This document shows, piece after piece, positions 34,441-44,763 of a stretch of 64,000 nt of DNA. Source of the DNA: Molossus alvarezi (taxonomy: Eukaryota; Chordata; Mammalia; Chiroptera; Molossidae); the NCBI GenBank assembly GCA_037176705.1, contig CM073907.1:10137001-10201000 (forward strand), written 5' to 3'. The number at the start of each line of letters is the position of its first letter. Position 1 is the first letter of the stretch. The notes beneath the pieces are model-generated. The model was not told the DNA's origin and ran no database searches. It saw nothing but the letters and a program-made list of their open reading frames with translations. The translations under genes were made by a program, and so were the position numbers.

Positions 34441-34869
34441 GGCAACTCTAGCTCAGAAACATACAGGGAAAGTGATACTGGGGGATGTGTCTCCCCCCTT
34501 AATCAAGAAGGAGATAGCATAACACAACATTGAGGCTCAGTTGAAAGAGAGAAATAGCAGATGTCTCTAGGTCTGTAACTCTCTGGTTGTATAATCTTAG
34601 GCATTTCATCTTGCTGGCTCTTACTTTCTTCTTCTGTACATTGCCAACAGTATGATCGTTCTGTCTCACAACATGGAAAATAATATAAGATGACTTGGGG
34701 GGGGAAATAAAATGCAAATTAAGTTAAACATACAAAGGAACGGAGTTTTCTTCTTCATTGATTGCCTTCTATTAATCTCTGCAGAAAGCAAGATACACCC
34801 AAACTACCTAACTCCTAAAAGATATTTCACAGTGATAAATGATGTATTTAGAGAACAAGCAAAGAAAAT
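34441..34869. other. Unique sequence, no gene seen
   Basis: AT-rich; a short G run near 34697. Nothing assignable. Confidence 0.4.
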
Positions 34870-35015
34870 AAAGAGACTTTGAAGTTAGATCTGGTTGTAA
34901 ATGCTGACTTACAAATTTATGAGTCATATAACCTGGAACAAGTTACTAAACCTAAGTTTTTGAAGCTGAAATGGGTTAATAACATCTGCCCCTTAGAATT
35001 ATTCTGGGTATTAGA
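34870..35015 (+). mobile_element. MIR SINE relic
   Basis: AAGTTAGATCTGGTTGTAAA, ATTTATGAGTCATATAACCT, GGAACAAGTTACTAAACCTA, TTTTTGAAGCTGAAATGGG and TAATAACATCTGCCCC follow the MIR order. Confidence 0.8.
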
Positions 35016-35249
35016 AATAATATATTATCTATTTACCCATCGTTGCCCCTTTATAAATGCTTATTATTTTTGTTATAACTCTACCTGAAGATTTTCAAGT
35101 GCAAGAATGAAACTCACTCTGAGACATTTATCTGAGCTCTTAGAAAGTAAATTGAGTGTCTCTGTGTGTGTATGTCTACCCCCATGCACTGTCCTCAGAC
35201 AGTTCATGACTTACACACCCAGTTTCTGTTTTTTGAAAATTCTAGTGCG

Positions 35250-35477
35250 GCCCAGCCAGTGTGGTTCACTAGCTGAGTGTCGACCCAGGCACCAAGAGAT
35301 TGCTAATTTGATTCCTGGTCAGGGCTCAGGCCCAGGTTGTGGATCCAATCCCCAATGGGGGGCATGCAGGAGGCGACCAATCGATGTTCTCTCTCATTGA
35401 TGTTTCTATCTCTCTCTCCCACTCCCTTCTTCTCTCTCTAAAATCAATGAAGGAAAAAATTTAAAAATAAATAAATG
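35250..35477 (+). mobile_element. Type A Ves SINE
   Basis: GCCCAGCCAGTGTGGTTCAC, CTAATTTGATTCCTGGTCAG, GATGTTCTCTCTCATTGATG, CT tract, and tail AAAATCAATGAAGG plus A-rich. No clear TSD. Confidence 0.94.
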
Positions 35478-36044
35478 CAAGTTTGAGTCTCCCACAGAAA
35501 AAGCACATTCCCACTTACAGGTTAAATTAAATTATTGAACCTGGGGGCAACAAACAGGTTAAGTTATTGACCTACGAAAATTGGCCATGATTTTTCTTCC
35601 TATTCTGAAGATTATGAGTTGCTGAAATTCTATGTAGTGGATGGAAAAGTCAACAAAATGCCTTCACCAGTAATGACGCTGTTTTCGGCCACTGTACGGA
35701 CTCCCCCAGCGCAGCCATGACAGATGCTTTCATCAGAACCAGGCCAGACAGATACGAAATCCAACAGGAGAAATACATTGTAGAGAGAAGGAAATGCAAC
35801 ATTGGTGAGTCACACTCTTATGACCTCGATGTGAAATGACAACGTGACTCAGCGCTGTTGGTACACCAAGCTCCAAACTGGTTTTAGCATGACTCAGCCC
35901 TGCAATTCAAACATCGACTGCCCATCACTAGGAGTCTCAGACCGATGGCATTGTCATGCATCTGAAAACAAAGCCCACCTTGGTTTTGTCTCCTGCCCCC
36001 CACAGTTCATTCTCCACAGTACCCAGGAAGTTTATTTAAAAATA
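35478..36044. other. Unique sequence, no gene seen
   Basis: No repeat recognised; moderate GC near 35690-35990. Confidence 0.4.
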
Positions 36045-36540
36045 AAAATAAGGGCATGTCACTCTTTTACGTATAATCCTCCAATGCCTTCCACCCTCCT
36101 CGGAGCATACCCCAAACTCAGCAGCTCCGGACTTGTCTTCTCTGACTTCCTACCGCCTGCTCCTCAGTGCACCATGTTCTAGCTCATCTGTTCTGCAACA
36201 GATGGAGTTTGTTCCCACCCAGTGGCCTGTGCATTGACTATTTCCTCTGTCAGAAATAACCAGCCACCTTCTCCCTACCCATTCCTTTTTTCTTGGATCT
36301 CAGTCTCAGGTCACATATCAACAACCCAGAGAGAACTCTTCCAATCATTCTGTCACAAACATCCTTCCACTCATATTTTAATGTAATACATGTAACTTTC
36401 ATTATAGGATGTATCACTCATCGGAATTACTGTATTTATGAACTGGTATACCCGTTCACTTGTTTATTTGTTGTTCTCCGTACTCCGTGTGTGTCCTGTG
36501 GGAAGACAGCACATCTATCAGGATTAAGTCTGTGCTCCCT
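36045..36540 (+). mobile_element. LINE-2 3' end relic
   Basis: ATGTCACTCTTTTACGTATA, ATCCTCCAATGCCTTCCACC, TTCTCTGACTTCCTACCGCC, TCTCAGGTCACATATCAACA and GTTCACTTGTTTATTTGTTG keep the L2 3' order. Frames here are not a gene. Confidence 0.78.
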
Positions 36541-37314
36541 GCCTTCAGAACTGGTAGGGAGAATGAGATGTGATGGACAGTAAAAGGTGATAAGATTGAT
36601 GTACTGTGGGAGCCACAGGTTATTAGCCGTCAGAAGGAAGGACTAGAGGGTCTCCAGAATCCTGATGCAGTGGACAGACCCCATGTCTCCCTCCCCAGCA
36701 TGGGACAATTTACCTCGGACACCCTTCAGAAGGAATCCCATTATACCTCTACTTCTGCTCTGTTATTCATTAAGAAGCCAATACCCTCAGGTCATCCATC
36801 AATGCCAACCCCTAATTCCCAAGAAGAAAGGACATCACCCAATAGGACTCAAGCATCCAACCCTCCCCAGCATTCCAGCCTCTTCCTCTGAGCCTTTTGG
36901 AATACATGATCCATCATTAGTAAAACTCCTTTGGTCTGCAGGTGCAGGTAGACTCTTTGTGCTCACCTGGTTCACTATCACCTTCCTCCACTCTACTTCT
37001 GCGACATTCCTGGTGGTGCCGATACCTCGACATGATTTTGGTGTCGATATTCCTTGGCCTCTCAGTTCCTTAAGCAGCTCACCTCTGAGATCTTGTACAT
37101 CTCAGTTGCCCACTATAAGGTTACACCTTAGACCCTGTCAGTGGCAACAATGTATCATCTCCATTATCTTTATCCAATGCCTCTGACCCTTCTCACTTCC
37201 CATAACTTAGAGGCTTCTAGAACGCATCAAACTTGCCATTGTCTACTATGTATCCCATCTCATCCCTCACTTTCTTTATCCAGCCTGCCGGGGACAGTGC
37301 AACACTATGACTCT
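36541..37314. other. Pyrimidine-rich unassigned sequence
   Basis: The longest open frame of the window (173 codons, plus, 36665-37186) lies here. It is rich in S, P and L because the DNA is C/T-rich, and shows no domain, so I treat it as chance. This may be an old repeat I cannot name. Confidence 0.35.
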
Positions 37315-37493
37315 CCAAGTGCGGTTCTCTGACTGGTGGCTTTGCCACCACCTGTGAGCTTATCAGAAAGCAAAGTCCCTGTCCCCATCACCATCTATGG
37401 ACTCAGCATCTCCATAGAGGGTGCCAGGGCGCTGTGTGTGAATAAGCTCTCCAGGTGATTCTTATGCACACTTAACTTTGAGGATCCCTGGTC
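37315..37493 (+). mobile_element. MER5-like hAT-Charlie MITE relic
   Basis: GCGGTTCTCTGACTGGTGGC at the start, GTGAGCTTATCAGAAAGCAA in the middle and CTCCAGGTGATTCTTATGCA, then CTTTGAGGATCCCTGG at the end match the order of MER5A-type elements, which are non-coding relatives of Charlie transposons. Old and inactive. Confidence 0.78.
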
Positions 37494-38298
37494 TAATGCA
37501 ATCACTTCCTATGTGCCTTATCCACGGTCCTGTCCCTTATCATATCTACCAGGGAACACCAACCCCCAGGAAATCCAACTCCGAGACAACCCCAGAGCCC
37601 ACTCTCAGCTGTTGCACATGGATTGGGGAGCCCCAGACCAGGCTGAACGGCAGCCACAGGCTCTGACTCGGTCCTCTCTCCACTTGCCTGGTGACTCTTT
37701 CATCTGTCCCCTTGTTCCCACAAGCCTGCAACACATCCCCTTCCTTTACTCTCAACAGTGATCTTTTCTCCGATGTCAATGAGAAAACAGAGATCGTCAG
37801 AACGTCCATAGTCTCACTACCTACATGTTCCCCCCGTGAGCACAGATTTGGTCGCTTGCCTTCATTTCATGGATGAACCAGCTCTGACTTCCTCAGGATC
37901 CTACTCCCTTTCAAGGCCAACTCAGCAGGCGTGGCTCTGGTCACTGTCCCCTCGGGCTCTAGCAGTGTTTAAAAGTCACCGTTGTCTTCTGCTCATGTCT
38001 GTTTTTTTTATATATAGCAAAAAATCCTCAGTGAAGGAAGCAGCGCATTGATTTATTTTCTGCTGAAAGTTCCTTAATCAAGGTAACACCCCAATGATAC
38101 TTTCCCAGTAAGTCAGCTGCGACATCAAATAAATATGTTCCTATACAAAACCTGATGTTTTAATTAAGACATTGTGTATAGATCCACCCAAATTACTAGG
38201 CACCACCGCAAAGTTAAGAGACTTCTTTAAAAAAATGTTAATAGTAAACTAAAGAGACAAAAGAAAGAAAAGCAACTAACTCATATTGCTGGTGATTC
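37494..38298. other. Unassigned sequence, no gene seen
   Basis: C/T-rich to 37990, then AT-rich. Short overlapping frames have no recognisable features. Confidence 0.35.
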
Positions 38299-38579
38299 AA
38301 GAGTCAGTTCCGCCCTGGCTGGTTTGGCTCAGCGGTTAGAGCATCGGTCCCTGGATCAGGGTATCCCGGGTTCAGTTCCGCTAAGGGCATGTACCTCAGT
38401 TGCAGTTTGTCCCTGGCCCTGGCTGGGGTCATGTGGGTGGCAGCCACTCAATGTGTCTCTCTCACATCAATGTTTCTCTCTCTCTCTTCCCCCTCTCTCC
38501 CTCCCGTTCTATCTGAAGATAAATGCAAAAATGTCCTTGGGTGAGGATAAAAAAAAATTTTTTTAAAAGAATCAGTTCC
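38299..38579 (+). mobile_element. Type B Ves SINE, mosaic of two B subtypes, with TSD
   Basis: The body is 38312-38566. The head and linker (GCTAAGGGCATGTACCTCAG, GTTTGTCCCTGGCCCTGG) follow the younger B subtype. The tail (TTCTATCTGAAGATAAATGC) follows the older one, ending TCCTT-GGGT-GAGGA. AAGAGTCAGTTCC (38299) and AAGAATCAGTTCC (38567) are a 13-bp TSD with one mismatch. Confidence 0.95.
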
Positions 38580-38786
38580 ATGGATGCCGTCCAAAGAAAC
38601 ATACATTAAAGGGTTCTGGAGGGTCAATGCCGACACAGATGATCACAAGATTTAAAATCCGTGCAGAAGAGATTTATCGACTGAGGGAGGGACTCATACA
38701 CAGATCCCCATACAATCATTCAAGTCAAATATTAGGAAGATTACAATGATAATACTGGCTTTTATTTCCTTTCGGTTTCTTTTTTT

Positions 38787-39060
38787 CTCTCCTTTTCTTT
38801 TCTTTTCTTTTTTTTTCTTTTTATCCTCACCTGAGGATATTTTTCCACTTTTTGTTCAGGTAGAGTGGGAGGGAGAGAGAGAGAAACATCAACGTGAAAG
38901 GGACACATCGAGTGGCTGCCACCCGCACGACCAACCAGGGCCGGGGACAAACTGCAACCGAGGTACATGCCCCTAGCGGGAACCGAACCCAGGTCTCTCT
39001 GGACCACAGGCCGACGCTCTAACCACTGAGCCAAACCAGCCAGGGCTCTTCCCTTTTCTT
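38787..39060 (-). mobile_element. Type B Ves SINE with TSD
   Basis: The body is 38821-39046, minus strand; hairpin TCCTC-ACCT-GAGGA at 38824-38837. CTCTCCTTTTCTTT (left) and CTCTTCCCTTTTCTT (right) are an imperfect TSD. Confidence 0.94.
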
Positions 39061-39319
39061 ATGTATCCCCTCGGTCAGTAGCCAGACCTCTGAAAGTACC
39101 CATAAGTCTCTGCCACTGGAACAGGAGCCATAGAGGTTTCTGCACACTGTACAACTCATTAAAATCATCTAAATGTACAGTTTCCCTCCTGAGCATAAGT
39201 AATCAGACAACGCAGGTCTTCTCAAGAGAATCTATTTGCTGACCACTGAACACCAGACTTGCGATAGTTCAGGTGGAACTCTGACGGTTCATAGCAGTTC
39301 ATCACTCAAGGATACGCTT

Positions 39320-39485
39320 ATTCACTTTAGAGAGAGGCAGGGAGAGAGAAGAACATCGACTGGTTGCCTCCTGCACATACGCCCAACTGGGAATCAAACC
39401 CACAGCCTAGGTATGTGCCCTGAGCGGGAATCGAACCCGCTACCTTTTGGTGGATGGGATGATGCTCCAACCAGCCGAGTCATCT
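39320..39485 (-). mobile_element. Old type C-like Ves SINE
   Basis: Minus strand: GACTCGGCTGGTTGGAGCAT, then CATCCACCAAAAGGTAGCGG, GTTCGATTCCCGCTCAGGGC and a CT tract. The B-box region is intact but the tail is poorly kept. Diverged from the other copies. Confidence 0.75.
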
Positions 39486-39619
39486 TTTTAGTCTGTTGGA
39501 TTTCTGATGACGCTCATAACCGTGATGAACTCTGTGAGCTATTGCAGGTGATAGAAACCCCAGCTCCCTGTCAGCTCTCCAAACAAATCACCCCAAATGA
39601 CCCCCATACTTGTCTTTCC

Positions 39620-39763
39620 TTTTTTGGTTAGAGCATCATCCCAATATGCCAAGGTTGTGGGTTCGATCCCATCAGGGCACATACAAGCACCAACCAATGA
39701 ATGGATAAATAAGCAGAACAATTAATCTCTCTCAATTCAGTAAATTAAAAAAAAAAAAAAGAA
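39620..39763 (+). mobile_element. 5'-truncated type C Ves-like SINE
   Basis: Begins within the head (GGTTAGAGCATCATCCC), then CCAAGGTTGTGGGTTCGATC, ATCAGGGCACATACAAGCAC, AAATAAGCAGAACAATTAAT and poly-A. The A box is mostly missing. Confidence 0.8.
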
Positions 39764-41064
39764 ATATGGTTTCTAGTTGCAGTTACTTCACTAGCTGACT
39801 TTGGGGTGGGGGGAGGCAAGTAGGGGACAAGTGGCTGAGGAGTCTTTCATTTAATCCATCATCAGGAAGGACAGGCCTGTCTGTGTTCAGTCACTTCTGC
39901 ACGTTGAGAGATCAGGGCTCCAATGAATCCGAAGTGTGACAGGGGCGTCTTTCCCCGGGAAAACAATACAGGGCAGGACGTCCGCACACTTCCACACTTA
40001 CATTTAAGGGAGCATATCACAGTGCAAAGTAGGGCATCTCGGGAAATAAAAAGCATTATTCCTCTGAGATTTGAGAAAAAAAAAAAGGTAATTACTTCTT
40101 CTACCAAGCAGGATTCTTTTCAATAACCTTCATTTTTGTCCTCTGGAAATGAAAAGAGGTTTATATTAAAAAGGCATTTCCTCTGACTCCATGTCCTTGA
40201 GCTGAACAAAATGTAAACCAAGCCCTTCCCCCCTTCTTTTGGAGGGAAAAGGGGCCCTCGATCTTCCCTCCTGAACAGGGTCTATTTGAATAAGGAGATG
40301 GAGCCCCATCTTTTCGATCGGCCCCATTGTTTCACTTGTCAAGAACACTGCCCACACTGCCCAGGCGTCCTGCTAATTTCGTAATTACTGACGTGGTGCT
40401 GAGCGGGAAATGACAGCAAACAGAAGGAACTGCTTGGGATACATGAAATAAAAGATGTTCGGGTCGTTGTTGAATGATAGTGGGGATCATTAGGTGCTTT
40501 AAGGAGGCCCAATGCACCTTTTCCCATTGTCCTGTCACATTTATAATTTATGCTGTGTCATCGTTCCAAAAATGTTTAGGGCACTGGATTTAGTTTGAGA
40601 GCTGCGCCTAAATTAATGAGAGCCACGGAGGACACACAGTAGGCCATGCGGCCCGCAGCTTCATGGCCCCTTTCTTTCCAGCCTGCCTCTTCTGATGCTC
40701 TCCCCCCCCTCCTTTTTTAAATGTTGCGTTTCTATTTATTGTCTTCTTAGCTCTAGCTGAGATCTTTGTTGCTAGGATAGGCAACGCACAACCCATGGAG
40801 TTCTATGTGTAGAACGTGTCTTGATTTCTTTTAAATCTGGAGCCTTTGCTTAGTTCTGAGAACTTCTCTAGAGTTTGATGAGCATGGGTTTGACTGACTC
40901 ATTGATTAAAGGTGCACATTTGTGCATTAGTGCAACTGTACCAGAGTAATGCGTGTGTGTGTGTGTGTGTGTGTGTGTTGAGGCACAAGTGTGATGATAA
41001 ACTAGTCCTAAAAACAGTAAGGTCAGAGTATATGAATTGAAAAAGAAAAATATTGATATTGACT
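39764..41064. other. Unique sequence, possible regulatory element
   Basis: No gene. At 40370-40640 CGTAATTACTGACGTGG, AATGACAGC, ATTTATAATTTATGC and AAATTAATGAG are clustered homeodomain and CRE-like words. Poly-A at 40075-40086 and TG repeat at 40951-40979. Confidence 0.3.
40951..40979. repeat. (TG)n microsatellite
   Basis: About 14 uninterrupted TG units. Confidence 0.95.
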
Positions 41065-41580
41065 GAGAAAATATAGTGTGATCCAGCCAATATGGCTCAG
41101 TTGGTTGGGTATCATCCCACGCACCAAAAGGTTGCTGGTTTAATTCCTAGTCGGGGCACATGCCTGGGTTGCAGGCTCGATCCCCAGTAGGGGGTGTGCA
41201 GGAGGCAGCTGATCACTGTTTCTCTTTCATTGATGTTTCTCTCTCTCTCTCCCTCTCTTCCTCTCTCTAAAAATTCAATAGAAACATACATATATATTTT
41301 AAATCCTCACCCAAGCATATTTTTTTCCCATTTATTTTCAGATAGAATGGGAGGGGAAGAGACAGAGAGAGAGAGATCGATGTGAGAGAGACACATCCAT
41401 TGGTTGCCTCCCACACAGCCACAACCAGGGCCGGAGACCAAACCACAGCCGAAGTACATGCCCTTGACCAGAATCAAACCTGTGACTCTTTGGTCTGCAG
41501 GATGACACTCTAACCACTGGGCAAAACCAACCAGGGCAATAAAAACATATTTTTTAAAAAACATAAAAAAAGAAAATACA
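41065..41580 (+). mobile_element. Type A Ves SINE split in its tail by a type B SINE
   Basis: The type A body is 41080-41288 with its tail continuing near 41538-41570. AGAAAATATAGTG (41066) and AGAAAATACAATC (41571) flank the whole composite and are the likely TSD of the type A element. Older, diverged A copy (ATATGGCTCAGTTGGTTGG). Confidence 0.82.
41276..41550 (-). mobile_element. Type B Ves SINE nested in a type A tail, with TSD
   Basis: The body is about 41289-41537, minus strand. TCCTC-ACCC-AAGCA at the left end has a weakened stem. CAATAGAAACATA (41276) and CAATAAAAACATA (41538) are a 13-bp TSD with one mismatch. Older B subtype (tail CTGAAAATAAATGG). Confidence 0.9.
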
Positions 41581-42087
41581 ATCTTTTCACAACCCTGAAA
41601 TTGGAATAAAAGAAGGCCACCTTTTATTTATGGCAAACACGTTCTATTTAATTTACTATTTTGTAACGAGTATCTATCAGAAAATAACTTGTCAGTGGTA
41701 GCAGAAAAAGACTTATAACGTGTTACAAAAAAGTTGCATGGCATTCTATTTACCTTAATGTATCCTGCAGTCAGGAAACTCTGATTTTAAAACAAAAACA
41801 TAGTATTATTCACTTTTAAAATGCTTTCACCAAAAGGGGTACAGATATAGAATGATCAGAGGATATAAGACAAGTGAGCATAGAATAAGGGTCAGGAAGG
41901 AAGCAGGCCTGTATGTCTCTGAGGGTTGGGCTTTGATGAGACCCTCAACGGTGATGCTCATTCACACTGTGAGAGCAGCAACATGTTGACCACTCTTATA
42001 TCAGGCGTCATCTGCAGAGTTTAGCACAAACTTGTTTATCTATTCCTCCAACAACAAAAAATAGACATATTTTTTTGGTGGTGGTGA
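41581..42087. other. Unique AT-rich sequence
   Basis: No repeat family or gene recognised. Confidence 0.4.
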
Positions 42088-42291
42088 TAATCCTCACCCA
42101 GGAATATTTTCCATTGATTTTCAGAGAGAGTCGAAGGAAGGGCAGAAGGGGGGAAGAGAGAGAAACATAGATGTGAGAGAGACACATCGATTGGTCGCCT
42201 CTTGCCGGACCCCGACGGGGCCGGGAAATGAACCCGAGACCTTTGGTGCTCAGGTTGATGCACTTAACCATTTAGCAACACTGGCCAGGGC
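42088..42291 (-). mobile_element. Type B (older subtype) Ves SINE
   Basis: Minus strand; left end TCCTC-ACCC-AGGAA, head CCCTGGCCAGTGTTGCTAAA. The middle is shortened and the A box is degraded. TSD unclear. Confidence 0.85.
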
Positions 42292-42304
42292 AACAAAGTA
42301 TATC

Positions 42305-42395
42305 TTTCGTGGTTTTCCAAGGAGGAAACTGACACTCAGCGGGGAGGTCCGTGTCCATGATGTTGCCCAAAGTCATGGCTGGGCCTTTGGTGAAT
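42305..42395 (-). mobile_element. Partial MIR relic
   Basis: TTCCAAGGAGGAAACTGACA, CTCAGCGGGGAGGTCC and GTTGCCCAAAGTCATGGCTG match the central part of MIR in reverse orientation. Confidence 0.6.
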
Positions 42396-42984
42396 ATTTT
42401 CTCTTCACCTCTCTGTTCCCTGAGCCAAAAGTGCTCTGACATTACACTATTTTGCTCCTTCTACTTTTCTTCTTGTCTTCATTTTCCTATTTTTCTATAG
42501 TTGACATTATTGCTATGAAGATTAGACAAGATGCGGACAATGTCTAAAGAGGACTCAGCACAGTGTGGATTTAGACAACAGGTCGCCGTGTTTTATGGCT
42601 CTTGTCTGTTTCCCTGGACCATGACTATCATTTTCTCCTGTGGCCTTCACATTTTTAAAAACTCTACTGTATGTCTAAATATGACAATATTGGAAAAAGA
42701 ATTCAATGGCTAGAGTACACAAAGTCAATGGGGAGCTGCTATGGATGGACACAAAAGAGATCTGACTGATACGTACCTGAGAAAAACACTTGCTCTTGAG
42801 AAAAAGATGATGTTACTAGCTAAGTATTTTTGGGAGGAATCACATTATACTTGAGCACAGATCATCTTAAAGTTCACAGCGCATTGAAAAATATATACTT
42901 AGAAATTCCTTTTGGGTTGTGTCATAAAATAATCCCTCCCATAAGATTCTGTGTTGTCAGGCAGTAGAGTAAGAATCGGCACAA
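42396..42984. other. Unique sequence, no gene seen
   Basis: AT-rich; no assignable feature. Confidence 0.4.
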
Positions 42985-43200
42985 GCCCAGCCCATGTGGC
43001 TCAGTGGTTGAGCATCAACCCATGCACCAAGAGGTCGCTGGTTCGATTCCTGGTCAGGGCACATGCCCAGGCTGGGGGCACGCAGGAGGCAGCCAATCGA
43101 TGTCCTCTCTCATCGATGTTTCTCTCTCTCTCTTCCTCCCTCTCTCCCTCCCACTCTGTCTGAAGATAAATGCAAAAAAATGTCCTCGGTGAGGATAAAA
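42985..43200 (+). mobile_element. Chimeric Ves SINE: type A head, type B tail
   Basis: The first half is type A: CCATGTGGCTCAGTGGTTGA, GGTTCGATTCCTGGTCAGGG and CCTCTCTCATCGATGTTTC. The second half is type B of the older subtype: CTGTCTGAAGATAAATGC followed by TCCTCGGTGAGGA at 43182-43194. The switch lies in the CT tract, about 43120-43145, which both types share. About 20 bases around the GTGGGCCCGATCCCCAGTG block are also missing near 43070. A (ATA)n tail follows. Confidence 0.9.
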
Positions 43201-43217
43201 ATAATAATAATAATAAA
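43200..43217. repeat. (ATA)n tail repeat
   Basis: Six ATA units grown from the A-rich tail of the chimeric SINE. Confidence 0.85.
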
Positions 43218-43431
43218 ATGAATACTGTTGGTAATCCAGGGCCTGGTGCAAGACAGATCCAAAGGATGAACTGTTATGATCTCAGTTCTATCCGGAGAAC
43301 ACATATTATCTGGGACTCCTTTTGCCTTCGATCGAAACATGTGAATTTACACTACATTTCTAAGCGGGTTTCACATCGGTCTGTCCAGGTTGACTTACAA
43401 CTGAAAATGTTTGAGACGGTCTCTTTTCTGC

Positions 43432-43700
43432 TATAGCTTGCATACATTATTGTACTAGTTTCAGGTTCACAATATAGTGATTTGACATGTAGACACCTGA
43501 CGATGCGCTCACCACATGAACCCTCGTAGCCATCTGTCACTGTGCAAAGGTGCCACAGTATTACGGACGCTATTCCCCTTGGGGCACGGGGTCATCAGAC
43601 ATGATTCAACAAGAGGACAATGGCCAGACCACCTCCTAGGCAGCCATCAGAATCCATTCAACACCTTTCTGGGGTTCGTGTTGTTACTCGCTCCCTGGAA
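43432..43700 (-). mobile_element. LINE-1 3' UTR relic (L1M type)
   Basis: TTGCATACATTATTGTACTA, GTTTCAGGTTCACAATATAG, TGATTTGACATGTAGACACC and AGCCATCTGTCACTGTGCAA are the reverse complement of an L1M 3' UTR. The right border is vague. Confidence 0.78.
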
Positions 43701-43840
43701 ATCATTTCCCTTCCATCAAAACTGAGTTTAGAGTTCATCGTACTTCATTTCCACTTATCATTTTGTTTCAAAACACCCAAACTTAGAATTAATCAGTTAC
43801 CCATTTAACCCAAGGATGACACCATGGTGGCATTCTGGAT

Positions 43841-43957
43841 GCGCGCGCACACACACACACACACAATGCACATACACACACGCACGTACACACACATACA
43901 CACACGTACACACATACGCGGGCACACATGTACACACACGTACACACACACGCACTA
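43841..43957. repeat. Compound (CA)n/(CACACGTA)n microsatellite
   Basis: CA runs with recurring CGTACACACA and a few CG steps. Overlapping frames of H/T or V/C repeats come only from this tract. Confidence 0.95.
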
Positions 43958-44068
43958 TAACATGCAATGTCCTGCCCTCCAGAACCTTTTCTACCCTGTA
44001 CTTCACCCCCAACAGGTTTGGTGCTCATGACCTCAGATTTAGTTATAGACACCTCTCTATACTTATAG

Positions 44069-44350
44069 GCAAATACGTTTGTTTGTTTGTTTTTAATCCT
44101 CACCCAAGGATATTTCTTTATTTATCCTCAGATAGAGTGGGAGGAAGAGAGAGGAAGAAAAAGAGAGAGAGAGAGAAACATCGATGTGAGAGGGACACGT
44201 TGCCTGGTTGCCTCCTGCAAGACCCCAACCAGGACTGGGGACAAACCACAACTGAGGTACGTGCCCTTGACCAGAATCAAACCCGAGACTCATTGGTCCA
44301 TGGGCCGATTCTCTACTGCTGAGCCACACCAGCCAAGGACACAAATATGT
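44069..44350 (-). mobile_element. Type B (older subtype) Ves SINE with TSD
   Basis: The body is 44092-44339, minus strand; left end TCCTC-ACCC-AAGGA, head TGGCTGGTGTGGCTCAGCAG. CAAATACGT (44070) and CAAATATGT (44342) are a likely short TSD. Confidence 0.92.
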
Positions 44351-44515
44351 ATTTTTACTTTATGAAAGAAAATCATGGTGCACTCCATCATTACTCTGAA
44401 CACCTGTATACATCAGTAACAATAGAAATATCTCCCTCTTTATATGCATTTCATTTTGTCTCTCGACCGTGACCTGCTTAAGCATTTCTTTATTGATGGG
44501 CATTAGGTTACTTTT

Positions 44516-44763
44516 CCAACCCCTTTATTTTTTTTATTTTTATTTTTTTTTAAACATTTTTTTTTCTTTATTGATTTCAGAGAGAGGTAGAGAGAAACAT
44601 CGATAAGAGAAGACATTGAATGACCACCTCCTGCACGCCCCCCACTGGGGATCAGGCCCACAACCTGGGCATGTGCCCTGACGGGAATCAAACCGGCAAC
44701 CTCCTGGTGCCTGGGTTGATGCTCAACCACTGAGCCGCACTGGCTGGGCCCCAACCCCCTTTA
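44516..44763 (-). mobile_element. Type A Ves SINE with TSD
   Basis: The body is 44556-44750, minus strand; head GGCCCAGCCAGTGCGGCTCA, with a long T-rich tail at 44529-44570. CCAACCCCTTTAT (44516) and CCAACCCCCTTTA (44751) are the TSD. Confidence 0.94.

Noticed and set aside
37025..37055. TCGACA...TGTCGA inverted repeat
   Set aside because: Only 6-bp arms, expected by chance.
36665..37186. 173-codon plus-strand open frame
   Set aside because: Longest in the window but composed of S/P/L-rich residues from C/T-rich DNA, with a second overlapping frame also open and no recognisable domain. This length is expected by chance in 64 kb.
43816..44322. 168-codon frame rich in T and H
   Set aside because: It is the translation of a CA microsatellite followed by an antisense type B SINE.
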